NCBI GenBank assembly: GCA_958295755.1
Contig: OY282367.1
Coordinates: 1,802,022 to 1,866,021, forward strand
Reading direction: 5' to 3'
DNA length: 64,000 nucleotides
Source of the DNA: an uncultured Acidimicrobiales bacterium
GTDB lineage: Bacteria > Actinomycetota > Acidimicrobiia > Acidimicrobiales > Hopanoidiivorantaceae
Shown: positions 41,034 through 50,060 of the stretch, one piece after another
How the letters are laid out: each line of letters opens with the position of its first letter
How positions within the stretch are numbered: position 1 is the first letter of the stretch
The notes under the pieces: generated by a model
Told to the model about the DNA's origin: nothing
Database searches by the model: none
The model's input: the letters and a program-made list of their open reading frames with translations, nothing else
Program-made: the position numbers and the translations under genes

Positions 41034-43001
41034 TCAGACAGTCTCTGCTTTTTCTGCTTCGCCTGATTCTAAAGTGCGATACAAGTCGGCGTAGAGCTGA
41101 TTGGCTGTGAGCAATTCTTCGTGTCGCCCTTGCTCTACAAGCTTGCCTTCGTCCAGCACGAGAATTTGATCTGCCGAGATAATCGTGGAGAGGCGATGCG
41201 CCACTATCAAAGCCGTGCGGTCTCTCAAAATATTGGCCAAGGCTGCTTGAATAGCGGCTTCGTTTTCGCTGTCTAGGTGGCTCGTGGCTTCGTCCAAAAT
41301 GATGATGGCCGGGTTTTTGAGAATGACCCGCGCAATCGCTAGCCTCTGCTTCTCGCCGCCGGAAAGACGATATCCTCGCTCGCCCACAACGGTCTCATAG
41401 CCTTCTGGAAGGCTGGCGATGAGCGAATGAATCTGAGCGGCGCGACAAGCTTCTTCTACCTCAGCTTGGGTGGCGTCGGGGCGGGCATATTTGAGGTTGC
41501 AGAGGATTGTGTCGTGGAAGAAATGTGGATCTTGGCTGACTACGCCGATGGCTTCTCGCAGGGACTCTCCCGTGAGGTCGCGCACATCTATGCCATCTAC
41601 CTTCACTGCTCCTCTCTCCACATCGTAGAGACGCGGTAGCAGAGATACGAGCGTGGTCTTGCCTGCGCCCGAAGGCCCCACGATGGCAAAATGCTGCCCC
41701 GGCGATATTGCGAAACTCACGCCGTCTACAGCGGGGCGGGCTTCGCCGGTTATCTGGGTTATCTGGGGCGATAAGCCATTGGCAAGATGTGTTTCGCTTT
41801 TGGCTTGATTAGCATTTTTGGCTTGATTAGCATGCAGGCTGGTGTCTGATCCTCCCAAATTCACCAGCGAAGCAAGTTCGCCAGAGGGCGGCCGATAGGT
41901 GAAATGAACATCCTCAAAAGCAACCTCGCCTCTCGGCTCTTCAAGCTCAGCTGCGCCGTCTCTATCTTGAATGTCAATCGGCGCATCTAGCACCTCAAAC
42001 ACCCGATCAAACGATACAAAAGCCGTCATCAAGTCCACCCTCGCATTGGTGAGGGCTGTGAGCGGTGCGTAGATGCGCGCCACCAAAAAACCCAGCGCGG
42101 CCAGCGTGCCGATGGTGATCCTGCCGTTGATGACCATCAGCCCGCCATACCAGTAAATCAGGGCTGTGCCAAGCGCGCCCATGAGCGTGAGGGCAATGAA
42201 GAAAGTTTGCGACACCAAAGCAGTTCGCACGCCGTGGTCGCGCACATCTGACGCCTGTTTAGAAAATTCGTCTCGCTCTCGGCGGTAGCGGCCGAAGAGC
42301 TTCACCAGCATCGCTCCCGACACATTCATGCGCTCTGTCATCGTGTTGTTCATAGCGGCGTTGTCTTCCATCTGATTACGGACGATTCTCTGTAATCGCC
42401 GCCCCACTCGGCGTGTGGGGATGATGAAGAGCGGCAGGATCATAAACGCCAAAAGTGTCAGACGCCACTCGAGCAAAAGCATCGTGAAGAGCGTCAGAAT
42501 CAGCAGTATTCCGTTGCCGATCACCTGCCCGAGCGTGGAAGTGAATGCTCGCTGTGCTCCGATCACATCATTGTTCATGCGGCTTATGAGCGCGCCAGTC
42601 TGAGCGCGAGTGAAAAACAGGATGGGCTGGCGTTGCACATGGTCGTAAAGTGCCACTCGCAAGTCAAAAATGAGACCTTCCCCGATGCGTGCCGACCAAA
42701 GCCGTTCCAGATAAGCAGCCACAGCCGCAGCCACAGCAGCCATCACGAGCAGAATGGCAAAAAGGTGAAGGTTGCCCCGATTGCTGTCGGGGATGATGTC
42801 GTCAATGATGGAGCGAAACAGCAGCGGCGGTATCAGCGTCATCACCGACCCAGCAAAGATCGCACCCACAAAGCCCAAAAGCTGCCAGCGATAAGGACGG
42901 GCAAAACTAGCGATGCGCCGCACCATCCCCTGCTGCACCCTTTTCCCACGAACCGCCTCTGCGTTGCCGCGCAGCAACTCGTGTGGGTGCATCGTAGTCA
43001 T
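41034..43001 (-). CDS. ABC exporter, fused membrane and ATPase domains
   Basis: 655 residues. Six membrane segments (about 35-330) of the MsbA/multidrug type are followed by an ATPase domain: Walker A GPSGAGKTT, signature LSGGEKQRLAIAR, Walker B AIIILDEATSHLD, and the H-loop in VAHRLST. An insert of about 60 residues lies inside the early ATPase domain, between VHFTYRPPSGE and VDGVSFAISPGQ. It contains QAKNANQAKSE and QITQITGE from tandem duplications. In relatives this is a short loop. The substrate is unknown; lipid or drug export is typical. Confidence 0.9.
   Translation of the reverse strand: MTTMHPHELLRGNAEAVRGKRVQQGMVRRIASFARPYRWQLLGFVGAIFAGSVMTLIPPLLFRSIIDDIIPDSNRGNLHLFAILLVMAAVAAAVAAYLERLWSARIGEGLIFDLRVALYDHVQRQPILFFTRAQTGALISRMNNDVIGAQRAFTSTLGQVIGNGILLILTLFTMLLLEWRLTLLAFMILPLFIIPTRRVGRRLQRIVRNQMEDNAAMNNTMTERMNVSGAMLVKLFGRYRRERDEFSKQASDVRDHGVRTALVSQTFFIALTLMGALGTALIYWYGGLMVINGRITIGTLAALGFLVARIYAPLTALTNARVDLMTAFVSFDRVFEVLDAPIDIQDRDGAAELEEPRGEVAFEDVHFTYRPPSGELASLVNLGGSDTSLHANQAKNANQAKSETHLANGLSPQITQITGEARPAVDGVSFAISPGQHFAIVGPSGAGKTTLVSLLPRLYDVERGAVKVDGIDVRDLTGESLREAIGVVSQDPHFFHDTILCNLKYARPDATQAEVEEACRAAQIHSLIASLPEGYETVVGERGYRLSGGEKQRLAIARVILKNPAIIILDEATSHLDSENEAAIQAALANILRDRTALIVAHRLSTIISADQILVLDEGKLVEQGRHEELLTANQLYADLYRTLESGEAEKAETV
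41745..41845 (-). repeat. Tandem duplications in the ATPase domain of the ABC exporter
   Basis: A unit of about 18 bp containing TTTGGCTTGATTAGCAT occurs twice (about 41797-41832). A 10-bp unit GGTTATCTGG occurs twice nearby. All are in frame. Confidence 0.85.
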
Positions 43002-43007
43002 GCTTTC

Positions 43008-43013
43008 ATCCTA
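43008..43013 (-). promoter_or_regulatory. Possible leaderless -10 box (TAGGAT) for the ABC exporter gene
   Basis: TAGGAT ends 6 nt before the ATG at 43001. This fits the TAnnnT form common in actinobacteria. No good -35 is seen. The 292-bp region 43002-43293 between divergent genes shows no other gene; it is AT-rich from about 43090. Confidence 0.35.
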
Positions 43014-43293
43014 ATTTGTTGCTGGCTTTTTGCCTTGCGAGGCTTTGCTAGCGCACGGGCGGACGGGCAAAGCGCGGGTGAAAAAGATCTCGTATTTGGA
43101 TAACACTGAGAGCTTATGATTAGATAATACTGCTATAGCGATGTATTTGCTTAGGATATTTGCATCTAAAAGCCATCTTTTCCTTAGTAAAATGGAAATA
43201 AATGGCAATAATTACGATTATCCCGTAGGATATATACATCTACTGATACATATATGCTAAGTAAATTGGTATTATCTAACCAGAGAGGCCAGC

Positions 43294-44967
43294 ATGAATC
43301 TGAAACACATTGAGAGAGATCGCTTCCTGCGGATACTTCTAGAAGAACAAAACCAGTGGAAGCGCATCCCAGCACTGCTCACGGTCGATGCTCAGGGTAG
43401 TCCAGGTCACCAGCGTCAGCTTATGCGGATCCTTCCGCATCTCATGGTTGAAGGCACTGCGAACCTGCACCATCTTCTCAAAGGTCCTCGCAGGTCGGGC
43501 AAGAGCACACTGTTGTGGCAGACCCTTCAGGCTTTACGTGACAGATACGGAATTTCACCTGAGCAAATGTTCTACTTCCAGATGGACCACCCAGAATTGT
43601 CACGCGAATCCCTCGGAGCGATAGTGGGTGCCATAGAAGAAATATCCCCACAAACATCTCACGACAACCCGATGTTTCTCTTCATAGACGAGATAGGCGT
43701 TGCGGAGAATTGGCGAGGTTGGCTGAAAATGTATTCTGATAGCCGCCGACCCTTGCGGATATTGGCATCTTCATCTGCCTTCGCTTACGCACACGAGGGA
43801 GACTCACTCGACAGCGGAATAGACAGATGGCAAGAGCATCAAGTAATGCCGTGCAACTTCATGGAATTCTTGGAGATGCTCCATCGGGACGCAAAAGTTT
43901 TGCCAAAATGGTGCTGGCCAGAGTTCACATCCTTGAAAGAACGGCTGGCTAGTATCTCACGAAACACACAGCCCGATCAACAACTGCAAGAGTCTCTTAG
44001 GAAAATGGCCCTACTGGGGGGATATCCGAGAAGCATCAAAGACTTCAAGTATGAGCAAACTGGAATAGATGATGAAGCCGAAAATGTGCACAAAGCCCAC
44101 AACTACCTGAGCGAAATCATCGATAAGGTCACACATCAAGACATACCCTTGGCGCAACGAGTAAAAGATCCCCACAGGATGCTCAGGCTCATTCAAGCCT
44201 GTTCAAGAAACATGGCACGCCAAACAAGCATCAGCAAGGTAGGCAAGGCTGCGGGCATAGATAATGCCGCCACGACACTCAAATACATGGTGCCCATAGA
44301 GGATTCGCATATAGCTTTCAGACTGCATCCCTATGTTCCTATACCTGGAAACCACGAAACACTGCCAGAAGGCACAGCTAGGAAACCTACTAACCAGAAG
44401 CTCGTTTTCTGTGATACAGCGATGGCTGCTGCTATAAGACAAGCTGGAATTTTCAGCGTCATTGATGATAATCAAAGAGGCTGGGGATATGAGAATATGG
44501 CAGGAGCTGCCTTGAATGAACTCGCAAAACGAGAAGGACGTAATCTGAATTATTGGAGACTAGAGGAAAGATACGAAGTCGACTTCCTCTATGACGCCGC
44601 TGGGGAAGGCATACTTGCTGTAGAAATAGGCTCAAATCCTGACCATCACAAACGCAATCTTCGGCGAATCGTAAAAGAAATACCAAGACTGCGAAATTCT
44701 TGCTACATGGTCACGCCCAACAACCTAGTGATCCACCCTGGCGACACTAGGGACGGAATAGGAGAGATGCCTCTAGCTTTCTTCCTGCTAGCAGTAAACG
44801 CCCAATCTTTGCAGAGCTCCCTAACTGTCGGAGGACGAGTAGGCGGCACGAATTATCGTGTAACGGAAACTAACCGACCTCTGCTGGAACGCCCACCACC
44901 TCTACAGCCTGCCCTCCATGAAAATGACATGATCTTCCTAACAGACAACGAAATCAGCAACACCTGA
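43294..44967 (+). CDS. AAA-type ATPase with DUF4143-like C-terminal domain
   Basis: 557 residues. Walker A GPRRSGKSTLL is near residue 65, and Walker B MFLFIDEIGVAENW about 60 residues on. SSSAFAYAHEGDS is the sensor region and MPCNFMEFLEM follows. The C-terminal half (EVDFLYDAAGEGILAVEIGSNPD) has the E-VDF...VEI pattern of DUF4143, a PD-(D/E)XK-like fold. Such ATPases are widespread and often horizontally moved, and their role is unclear. A possible -10 TATTAT lies at 43270-43275. It converges on the AbiE-like pair. Confidence 0.78.
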   Translation: MNLKHIERDRFLRILLEEQNQWKRIPALLTVDAQGSPGHQRQLMRILPHLMVEGTANLHHLLKGPRRSGKSTLLWQTLQALRDRYGISPEQMFYFQMDHPELSRESLGAIVGAIEEISPQTSHDNPMFLFIDEIGVAENWRGWLKMYSDSRRPLRILASSSAFAYAHEGDSLDSGIDRWQEHQVMPCNFMEFLEMLHRDAKVLPKWCWPEFTSLKERLASISRNTQPDQQLQESLRKMALLGGYPRSIKDFKYEQTGIDDEAENVHKAHNYLSEIIDKVTHQDIPLAQRVKDPHRMLRLIQACSRNMARQTSISKVGKAAGIDNAATTLKYMVPIEDSHIAFRLHPYVPIPGNHETLPEGTARKPTNQKLVFCDTAMAAAIRQAGIFSVIDDNQRGWGYENMAGAALNELAKREGRNLNYWRLEERYEVDFLYDAAGEGILAVEIGSNPDHHKRNLRRIVKEIPRLRNSCYMVTPNNLVIHPGDTRDGIGEMPLAFFLLAVNAQSLQSSLTVGGRVGGTNYRVTETNRPLLERPPPLQPALHENDMIFLTDNEISNT

Positions 44968-45115
44968 AGATCTCTGCCAAGAAACACTGCCGGTATGACT
45001 GGCGCGCCCACAGTCAAGTCTGAAAAAACGCATCAGCAACACCAGACTGGCAAGGCTCATCATCCACAACCCTAACCGTATAGCCGCTATAATCATGAAA
45101 CGGTATACCAAAAGT

Positions 45116-45871
45116 CTAAGATTTCGCTGTTTTCATATTTTTCTCAATCATGTGTGCTACATGCTCAAAAACAACATTGCAATCTTCACCTTCTGGAATC
45201 AAATAGTCTTCCTGCGATTTTTCCCATTCTGAAAACATTTCATCAATTTGTTCGTACATTATTGAAAGAAGATCTTCCGGGGCTACCCAATCTTTTTCTG
45301 CCTCAGTTCTTGACCTATATGCCAAAGTGTACAATTCCCAACCCTCTTTGCAGACAATTGGCAAGCTGTCCAGTCGCATCAAGTCGTAATAGTCCCTTCC
45401 TTTAGCTCTCAAACCAAGGCAAATAAATTTCTCTTTGGCTACCATCTCCAATCTATGTCCCATAATTCTAAAGTTTTTATCTTTATTCTCCCAATTATCT
45501 TGAAAATTCCAAGCATAAGGTGAAGTCTCAGTCAATTCAGAAACGTCTATTTTAATTCGACCTCTCATTCCCAAACTCAAAAAATCAGCACTGCGTCTAC
45601 CTTTGCCTCTATCAATAAATGCTATATCAGCACAGGAAGACACACACGCTTCTTCTACAGCTGCTTCCAAAATAGGCATTAATTCTTCAACAGTTCCAGG
45701 CCACTCAAAATCCAAATCTTCTGAAAATCTATAATCCGGAAACACGCACATCCTCAACATCGTACCGCCCTTCAGCACTAGCCTCTCAGCCTGAGGATTT
45801 TGTGCCAAAGCTGCCAAAATATGGAATTGGAGACGATCCCTTTCTTCAGCGTAAGCTTTCTTCGTGTCCAT
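45116..45871 (-). CDS. AbiEii/AbiGii-type nucleotidyltransferase toxin
   Basis: 251 residues. The nucleotidyltransferase motif LVLKGGTMLRM (GGT at 35-37) and RFSEDLDFEW (Asp 52 and Asp 54) are intact, as is the later KIDVSE strand with the third Asp and KEKFICLGLRAKGRDYYDL. In AbiE systems this GTP-binding enzyme is the toxin and gives phage-infected cells growth arrest. It starts 1 bp after the stop of the gene upstream. Confidence 0.85.
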   Translation of the reverse strand: MDTKKAYAEERDRLQFHILAALAQNPQAERLVLKGGTMLRMCVFPDYRFSEDLDFEWPGTVEELMPILEAAVEEACVSSCADIAFIDRGKGRRSADFLSLGMRGRIKIDVSELTETSPYAWNFQDNWENKDKNFRIMGHRLEMVAKEKFICLGLRAKGRDYYDLMRLDSLPIVCKEGWELYTLAYRSRTEAEKDWVAPEDLLSIMYEQIDEMFSEWEKSQEDYLIPEGEDCNVVFEHVAHMIEKNMKTAKS

Positions 45872-45872
45872 G

Positions 45873-46562
45873 TCAATGCTCTATGATTGAGAGTATTCCC
45901 TCAGCGGTATCTTTCCACCTGACTTTGTGAGCAAAGTCTTCACGTCCTTCAGTATTCGGACATTGCTTATGAGCCGCTAGTTCTATCCAAGGAGCAGAAG
46001 GTTCGGTTTTCAAGCTGTCTTCCAGCAGAACTTCCGAACCTTCCCAAAGTTCCCCAAGAGATTCCAAAGCAGAAGCAACCGAACACAGCCTACGCAATCC
46101 GTCTGAGAATCCCAATTTTTCCGACATCGCCGGAACCTGCCCCCAATCAATATCGTCCAGCCATCCAGACCAAAGAACCTTCATCAAAACCTCCGGACTT
46201 GAAGGAGAAGGCATATCCTCAGCCATATCCAGCACCGCCCTCTCCGGTCCAGCGAACCATGTTCTCTCACCGACCTGCTTCGCCCCTGTCCTCAGACATC
46301 TACCGTGTTCGTGAAGAACATGTATTACTCCTCTAGCTGGCGAAGACGAAACATCCACCGCCGCAGACGAGACCCATGCTGCCACCCCAGCATTAGGCAA
46401 ACCTGCTTCCATCAAAGCACTAGTATAAGAAATCAATCTCGGAGCATTCCCAAAAATACGATCTAATTCTGCGAGGTCATCAGAGCCGCAAAAAGTATTA
46501 GAAACCTCTACTGCCATACTTGACATTATAGACAAGAAGCCAGCTAGAGCTAACGGTGTCAT
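45873..46562 (-). CDS. Probable AbiEi-like antitoxin, cognate to the AbiEii-type toxin
   Basis: 229 residues. Motifs of the AbiEi family are visible: VIHVLHEHGRCLRTGAKQVGERTWFAGPERAVLDMAEDM, where the family has a SPERA-DL stretch. The usual N-terminal winged helix of AbiEi is not obvious; the frame is open about 30 codons further upstream without an earlier ATG. The product begins with a hydrophobic stretch (PLALAGFLSIMSSMA), so the true start may be ATG 46517-46526. It lies 1 bp from the toxin gene. Confidence 0.62.
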   Translation of the reverse strand: MTPLALAGFLSIMSSMAVEVSNTFCGSDDLAELDRIFGNAPRLISYTSALMEAGLPNAGVAAWVSSAAVDVSSSPARGVIHVLHEHGRCLRTGAKQVGERTWFAGPERAVLDMAEDMPSPSSPEVLMKVLWSGWLDDIDWGQVPAMSEKLGFSDGLRRLCSVASALESLGELWEGSEVLLEDSLKTEPSAPWIELAAHKQCPNTEGREDFAHKVRWKDTAEGILSIIEH

Positions 46563-47201
46563 CGTAAACCACCCAGCCTGGCGTCTAGCTGGGCGACCGT
46601 GAAATGCTGTCGCAGGGTCAGTAGCAGTTCTGGTGTTCGTGTTCTGCGTATTTTACATGTTCACCATCACCACTCAAAGATGCAGCATATGTCGGCGCGG
46701 GAGACTGCTTCCTAGCAGCACCAGCAGGACTAGACCCATGGTCTGCCCGGCTTTCCGCGCCGCTAGCGCAACCCGAAGGATCACCACTACCAGCGGTAGT
46801 ATCTCTTGGCGGTGAAGCTGTCTTAGGATGTGGCGAGATACATCCAAATCCTAGGCTGTTCTACCCGCCGCGACAGCCAAAGTCCTATCTGTTGCCGCTA
46901 TACCAGTCTCTGCAACAGACTGCATAGACTGGCCAGAACGGTCAGTGCGTCGATGCGAATGCCGTTTACCCATGCGGAACAGACTAGACGGCAGTTTCAG
47001 GTGGAGGTGCTTCTCTTCAGGTGGAGGTGCTTCTCTCTTCAGGTTCTCAGATAGCCTCCTCCTAAAGTTCAGTTGTGCGCCACGAAACGACATTCCCTTC
47101 TAGTCAGCAACACTTGACGAGTTCTGCCCGAAGCAGAATCAGGAAAATAAGCAAGCTCGCCAAAATGAACAAGCTCACAACAAGCCGCTAGCCTGTTTTC
47201 A
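46563..47201. other. 639-bp region without a recognisable gene
   Basis: All open frames are under 90 codons and none looks like a protein. The only structure seen is a 20-bp perfect tandem duplication at 46997-47036 and scattered short repeats. It could be the decayed end of the mobile or defence segment 43294-46562, or the promoter region of the carboxylase operon. No clear -10/-35 was found near 47202. Confidence 0.6.
46997..47036. repeat. 20-bp perfect tandem duplication, non-coding
   Basis: Positions 46997-47016 and 47017-47036 are identical. Confidence 0.95.
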
Positions 47202-48758
47202 ATGGCTGAACATACGATGCGAGAGCTTTTAGACGAGCTGGACAAGCGCAAAGAACAGGCACTACACGCTGGCCCTGAGCGGGCGGTGAATCGCCAGCAC
47301 GACAAAGGCAAGATGCTGGCCCGTGAGCGCATTGACTACCTGCTAGACGAAGGCTCGTTTCAAGAAATCGACATGCTGGCACGCCATCGGGCACTTGACA
47401 GCGGCATAGAAGAACGCCCCTACACCGATGGTGTAGTCACTGGCTGGGGCACAGTTGACGGGCGCAAAGTCTTTGTGTTTTCTCAAGATTTCACAGTCTT
47501 TGGCGGCGCGCTAGGCGAAGTGTTTGCCGAGAAGGTTCAAAAGGTTATGGACTTGGCTCTGTCGGTTGGCGCACCGATGATCGGCCTCAACGACGGCGCA
47601 GGTGCTCGCATCCAAGAGGGCGTGGTGAGCTTAGATTCATACGGCGGCATCTTCTACCGCAATGTCAAGTCTTCTGGCATCATCCCTCAGATTTCCGTGA
47701 TTTTGGGTCCTTGCGCTGGCGGGGCGGTCTACAGCCCTGCGATCACCGATTTCATCTTCATGGTACAAGAGAGTTCGCACATGTTCATCACTGGCCCCGA
47801 TGTGGTGAAGACGGTCACAGGCGAAGATGTCACATTGGAAGAGCTAGGCGGTGCCCGTAGCCATTCTTCAAAATCGGGCGTGGCGACCTTTGTGGGAGCA
47901 TCGGAAGAAGAAGTGTTGGACGAAGTGAAATATCTGCTGAGCTTCCTGCCTTCCAACAATCAAGAAATGCCACCGCACTTCCCTTCCGCCGACGACTCAA
48001 ATCGTATGGTGGAAGAGCTACGTAGCGTTTTGCCGCCTTCGCCGAAGCAGCCCTATGATATGCGAGAGGTCATCGGCCATGTAGTAGACAACGGCGACTT
48101 CATGGAATATCTACCACACTGGGCTCAGAACATCGTCTGCGGCTTTGCTCGGCTAGACGGGCACACCGTGGGTGTGGTCGGCAACCAGCCGATGGTGCTG
48201 GCGGGAGTGCTAGACATTGACTCGTCTTCCAAAGCCGCCCGCTTCGTGCGAACCTGCGATGCTTTTAGCATTCCGCTCCTCACCTTCGTGGATGTACCCG
48301 GCTTCCAGCCCGGCATAGACCAAGAATACGGCGGCATCATCCGCCACGGGGCAAAGCTGCTTTACGCTTATTGCGAGGCGACCGTGCCAAGGATTTCGGT
48401 GATCACTCGCAAAGGCTACGGTGGAGCTTACGTGGTGATGGATTCTAAGTCGGTCGGATCGGATTTGAGCTTTGCTTGGCCAACCGCAGAGTTAGCCGTG
48501 ATGGGGCCTGAAGGGGCAGTGGGCATCATACACCGCAAGACTTTAGAAGAAGCTGACGACCCGGAAGCGAAACGTCTGGAGCTGGTGGAGCAATACACCG
48601 AACAATATGCCAACCCCTATATCGCAGCCGAGCGAGGCTATGTGGATGGTGTGATTGACCCGGCTGAGACCCGCAGCAAAGTGATCGCAGGCTTTGAGCT
48701 ACTACGCACCAAACGTGAGGAATTGCCCCGCCGCAAGCACGGGGTCATCCCGCTGTAG
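47202..48758 (+). CDS. pccB: Acyl-CoA carboxylase beta subunit (propionyl-CoA carboxylase type)
   Basis: 518 residues, the carboxyltransferase. N-terminal DKGKMLARERIDYLLDEGSF, oxyanion-hole glycine pairs in GLNDGAGARIQEGV and LGPCAGGAVYSPA, and C-terminal ITRKGYGGAYVVM with WPTAELAVMGPEGAVGI are all family-typical. It moves CO2 from biotin to propionyl- or acetyl-CoA, giving methylmalonyl- or malonyl-CoA. The biotin carboxylase subunit is not in the window. The epsilon subunit gene follows 14 bp later. In this setting propionyl-CoA from steroid degradation is a plausible substrate. Confidence 0.93.
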   Translation: MAEHTMRELLDELDKRKEQALHAGPERAVNRQHDKGKMLARERIDYLLDEGSFQEIDMLARHRALDSGIEERPYTDGVVTGWGTVDGRKVFVFSQDFTVFGGALGEVFAEKVQKVMDLALSVGAPMIGLNDGAGARIQEGVVSLDSYGGIFYRNVKSSGIIPQISVILGPCAGGAVYSPAITDFIFMVQESSHMFITGPDVVKTVTGEDVTLEELGGARSHSSKSGVATFVGASEEEVLDEVKYLLSFLPSNNQEMPPHFPSADDSNRMVEELRSVLPPSPKQPYDMREVIGHVVDNGDFMEYLPHWAQNIVCGFARLDGHTVGVVGNQPMVLAGVLDIDSSSKAARFVRTCDAFSIPLLTFVDVPGFQPGIDQEYGGIIRHGAKLLYAYCEATVPRISVITRKGYGGAYVVMDSKSVGSDLSFAWPTAELAVMGPEGAVGIIHRKTLEEADDPEAKRLELVEQYTEQYANPYIAAERGYVDGVIDPAETRSKVIAGFELLRTKREELPRRKHGVIPL

Positions 48759-48772
48759 GGGGCGAGGAATCT

Positions 48773-49114
48773 ATGAGTGCTGAAGCTGTGACTTCCGAGA
48801 CTGCGAACTCTGAAGCTGTGAACTCTGAAGCTGTGACTTCCGAAACTGCGATCCCTGAATCTGCGGCATACGAAACTGCTTCCAGAGGCGATACAGACAT
48901 TACCACCACAAACACTACCATCGGGCACATAGCCATCGGGCACATCGCTCCCGAACCCACCGACCAGGAACGCGAGGCTATCCGTCTTGCTCTGGAGCAA
49001 ATCGCAGCTGATTTGATACCGCCTGCACCGCAACCGGTGCTAAGCGATTCTAAATGGCGATTTTCGGGCAGATGGTGGAGTCAAAACAGCCCATCCCTTC
49101 AGAAAGCCCTTTGA
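48773..49114 (+). CDS. Acyl-CoA carboxylase epsilon subunit with repetitive N-terminus
   Basis: 113 residues. The last 55 (PTDQEREAIRLALEQIA ... SKWRFSGRWW) match the short epsilon subunits of actinobacterial acyl-CoA carboxylases, which stabilise the alpha-beta complex. The first 45 residues are an AVTSETANSE-type repeat from a 15-bp tandem expansion (about 48780-48870). It is 14 bp after pccB and 3 bp before ipdA. Confidence 0.75.
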   Translation: MSAEAVTSETANSEAVNSEAVTSETAIPESAAYETASRGDTDITTTNTTIGHIAIGHIAPEPTDQEREAIRLALEQIAADLIPPAPQPVLSDSKWRFSGRWWSQNSPSLQKAL

Positions 49115-49117
49115 ATT

Positions 49118-49990
49118 ATGAGCCGCGACAAACGCATGACCGAAGAGGAAATCATCGGCGAACTCCGCAGCGGCATGACTATCGGCATCGGAGGTTGGGG
49201 GTCGCGCCGCAAGCCTATGTCGCTCGTGCGGGCGTTGCTGCGCTCAGACATTTGCGACCTGACAGTGGTAGCCTACGGCGGCCCCGACATCGGCTTGCTC
49301 TGCGCCACAGGCAAAGTCAAAAAAGCAATCTACGGGTTCGTGTCGCTCGACAGCATCCCCTTAGAGCCGCACTTTCGCCAAGCCCGCCAAAGCGGTGCGA
49401 TAGAGGTGATGGAACTAGACGAAGGTGCCTTCTATCTAGGTCTGCTAGCAGCGGCACATCGGATGCCTTTTTACCCCACCAGAGCAGGTTTAGGCTCCGA
49501 CATGATGGCTATGAACCCAGAGCTTCGCACCATAACCTCCCCCTATGACGACGGCGAGACCTTAGTGGCGATGCCTGCTTTTGAACTTGACGCCGCCTTC
49601 ATCCATATGAACCGGGCAGACACCTCTGGTAACGGGCAATTCCTCGGCCCCGATTTGTATTTTGACGATCTTTTCGCCATGGCAGCCAAAAAAACCTATA
49701 TGAGCACAGAGAAAATCATCCCCACCGAAGACTTCCTAACCCAAGGCCCGCCCCACACCTTACGTATCTCACGAATTTTCGTAGACGGCGTGGTGGAAGC
49801 TCCACAGGGTGCACATTTCTGCGAATGCCCGCCCGACTACGAACGAGACGAGGCATTTCAGCGAATGTATGCGGCAACCGCCAAAGACGGCGATGCGTGG
49901 GAAGAATTTCGCGGGCGTTTCTTGGAGGTTGCCAGCCACGAAGAATATCTGAAAGCTGTAGCGGCATACGAAGCTGAAATACAAGGTTGA
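49118..49990 (+). CDS. ipdA: IpdA, alpha subunit of the steroid ring-opening CoA-transferase-fold hydrolase
   Basis: 290 residues. The match to mycobacterial IpdA is strong along the whole length: LRSGMTIGIGGWGSRRKPMS, VVAYGGPDIGLLCATGKVK, YGFVSLDS, ELDEG and RAGLGSD, YFDDLFAMAAKKTYMS. IpdAB belongs to the class I CoA-transferase fold but hydrolyses the last steroid ring of COCHEA-CoA in cholesterol catabolism. It is followed by ipdB and ipdC in the same order as in mycobacteria. The spacer to ipdB contains a small repeat around CGAGATAAGCA. Confidence 0.9.
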   Translation: MSRDKRMTEEEIIGELRSGMTIGIGGWGSRRKPMSLVRALLRSDICDLTVVAYGGPDIGLLCATGKVKKAIYGFVSLDSIPLEPHFRQARQSGAIEVMELDEGAFYLGLLAAAHRMPFYPTRAGLGSDMMAMNPELRTITSPYDDGETLVAMPAFELDAAFIHMNRADTSGNGQFLGPDLYFDDLFAMAAKKTYMSTEKIIPTEDFLTQGPPHTLRISRIFVDGVVEAPQGAHFCECPPDYERDEAFQRMYAATAKDGDAWEEFRGRFLEVASHEEYLKAVAAYEAEIQG

Positions 49991-50060
49991 GCAGACCAAG
50001 CAAAACCGAGATAAGCACCGAGATAAGCAAAGAAATCACGAGGAGCAGAGGAAACACCTG

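Noticed and set aside
45077..45089. TATAGC-C-GCTATA inverted repeat, also present near 37011-37023
   Set aside because: One copy is between convergent genes and the other inside a coding frame; it is too short and AT-rich to support a shared site.
46633..47093. Short open frames of 60-80 codons on both strands
   Set aside because: No ribosome binding site, composition or motif supports any of them.
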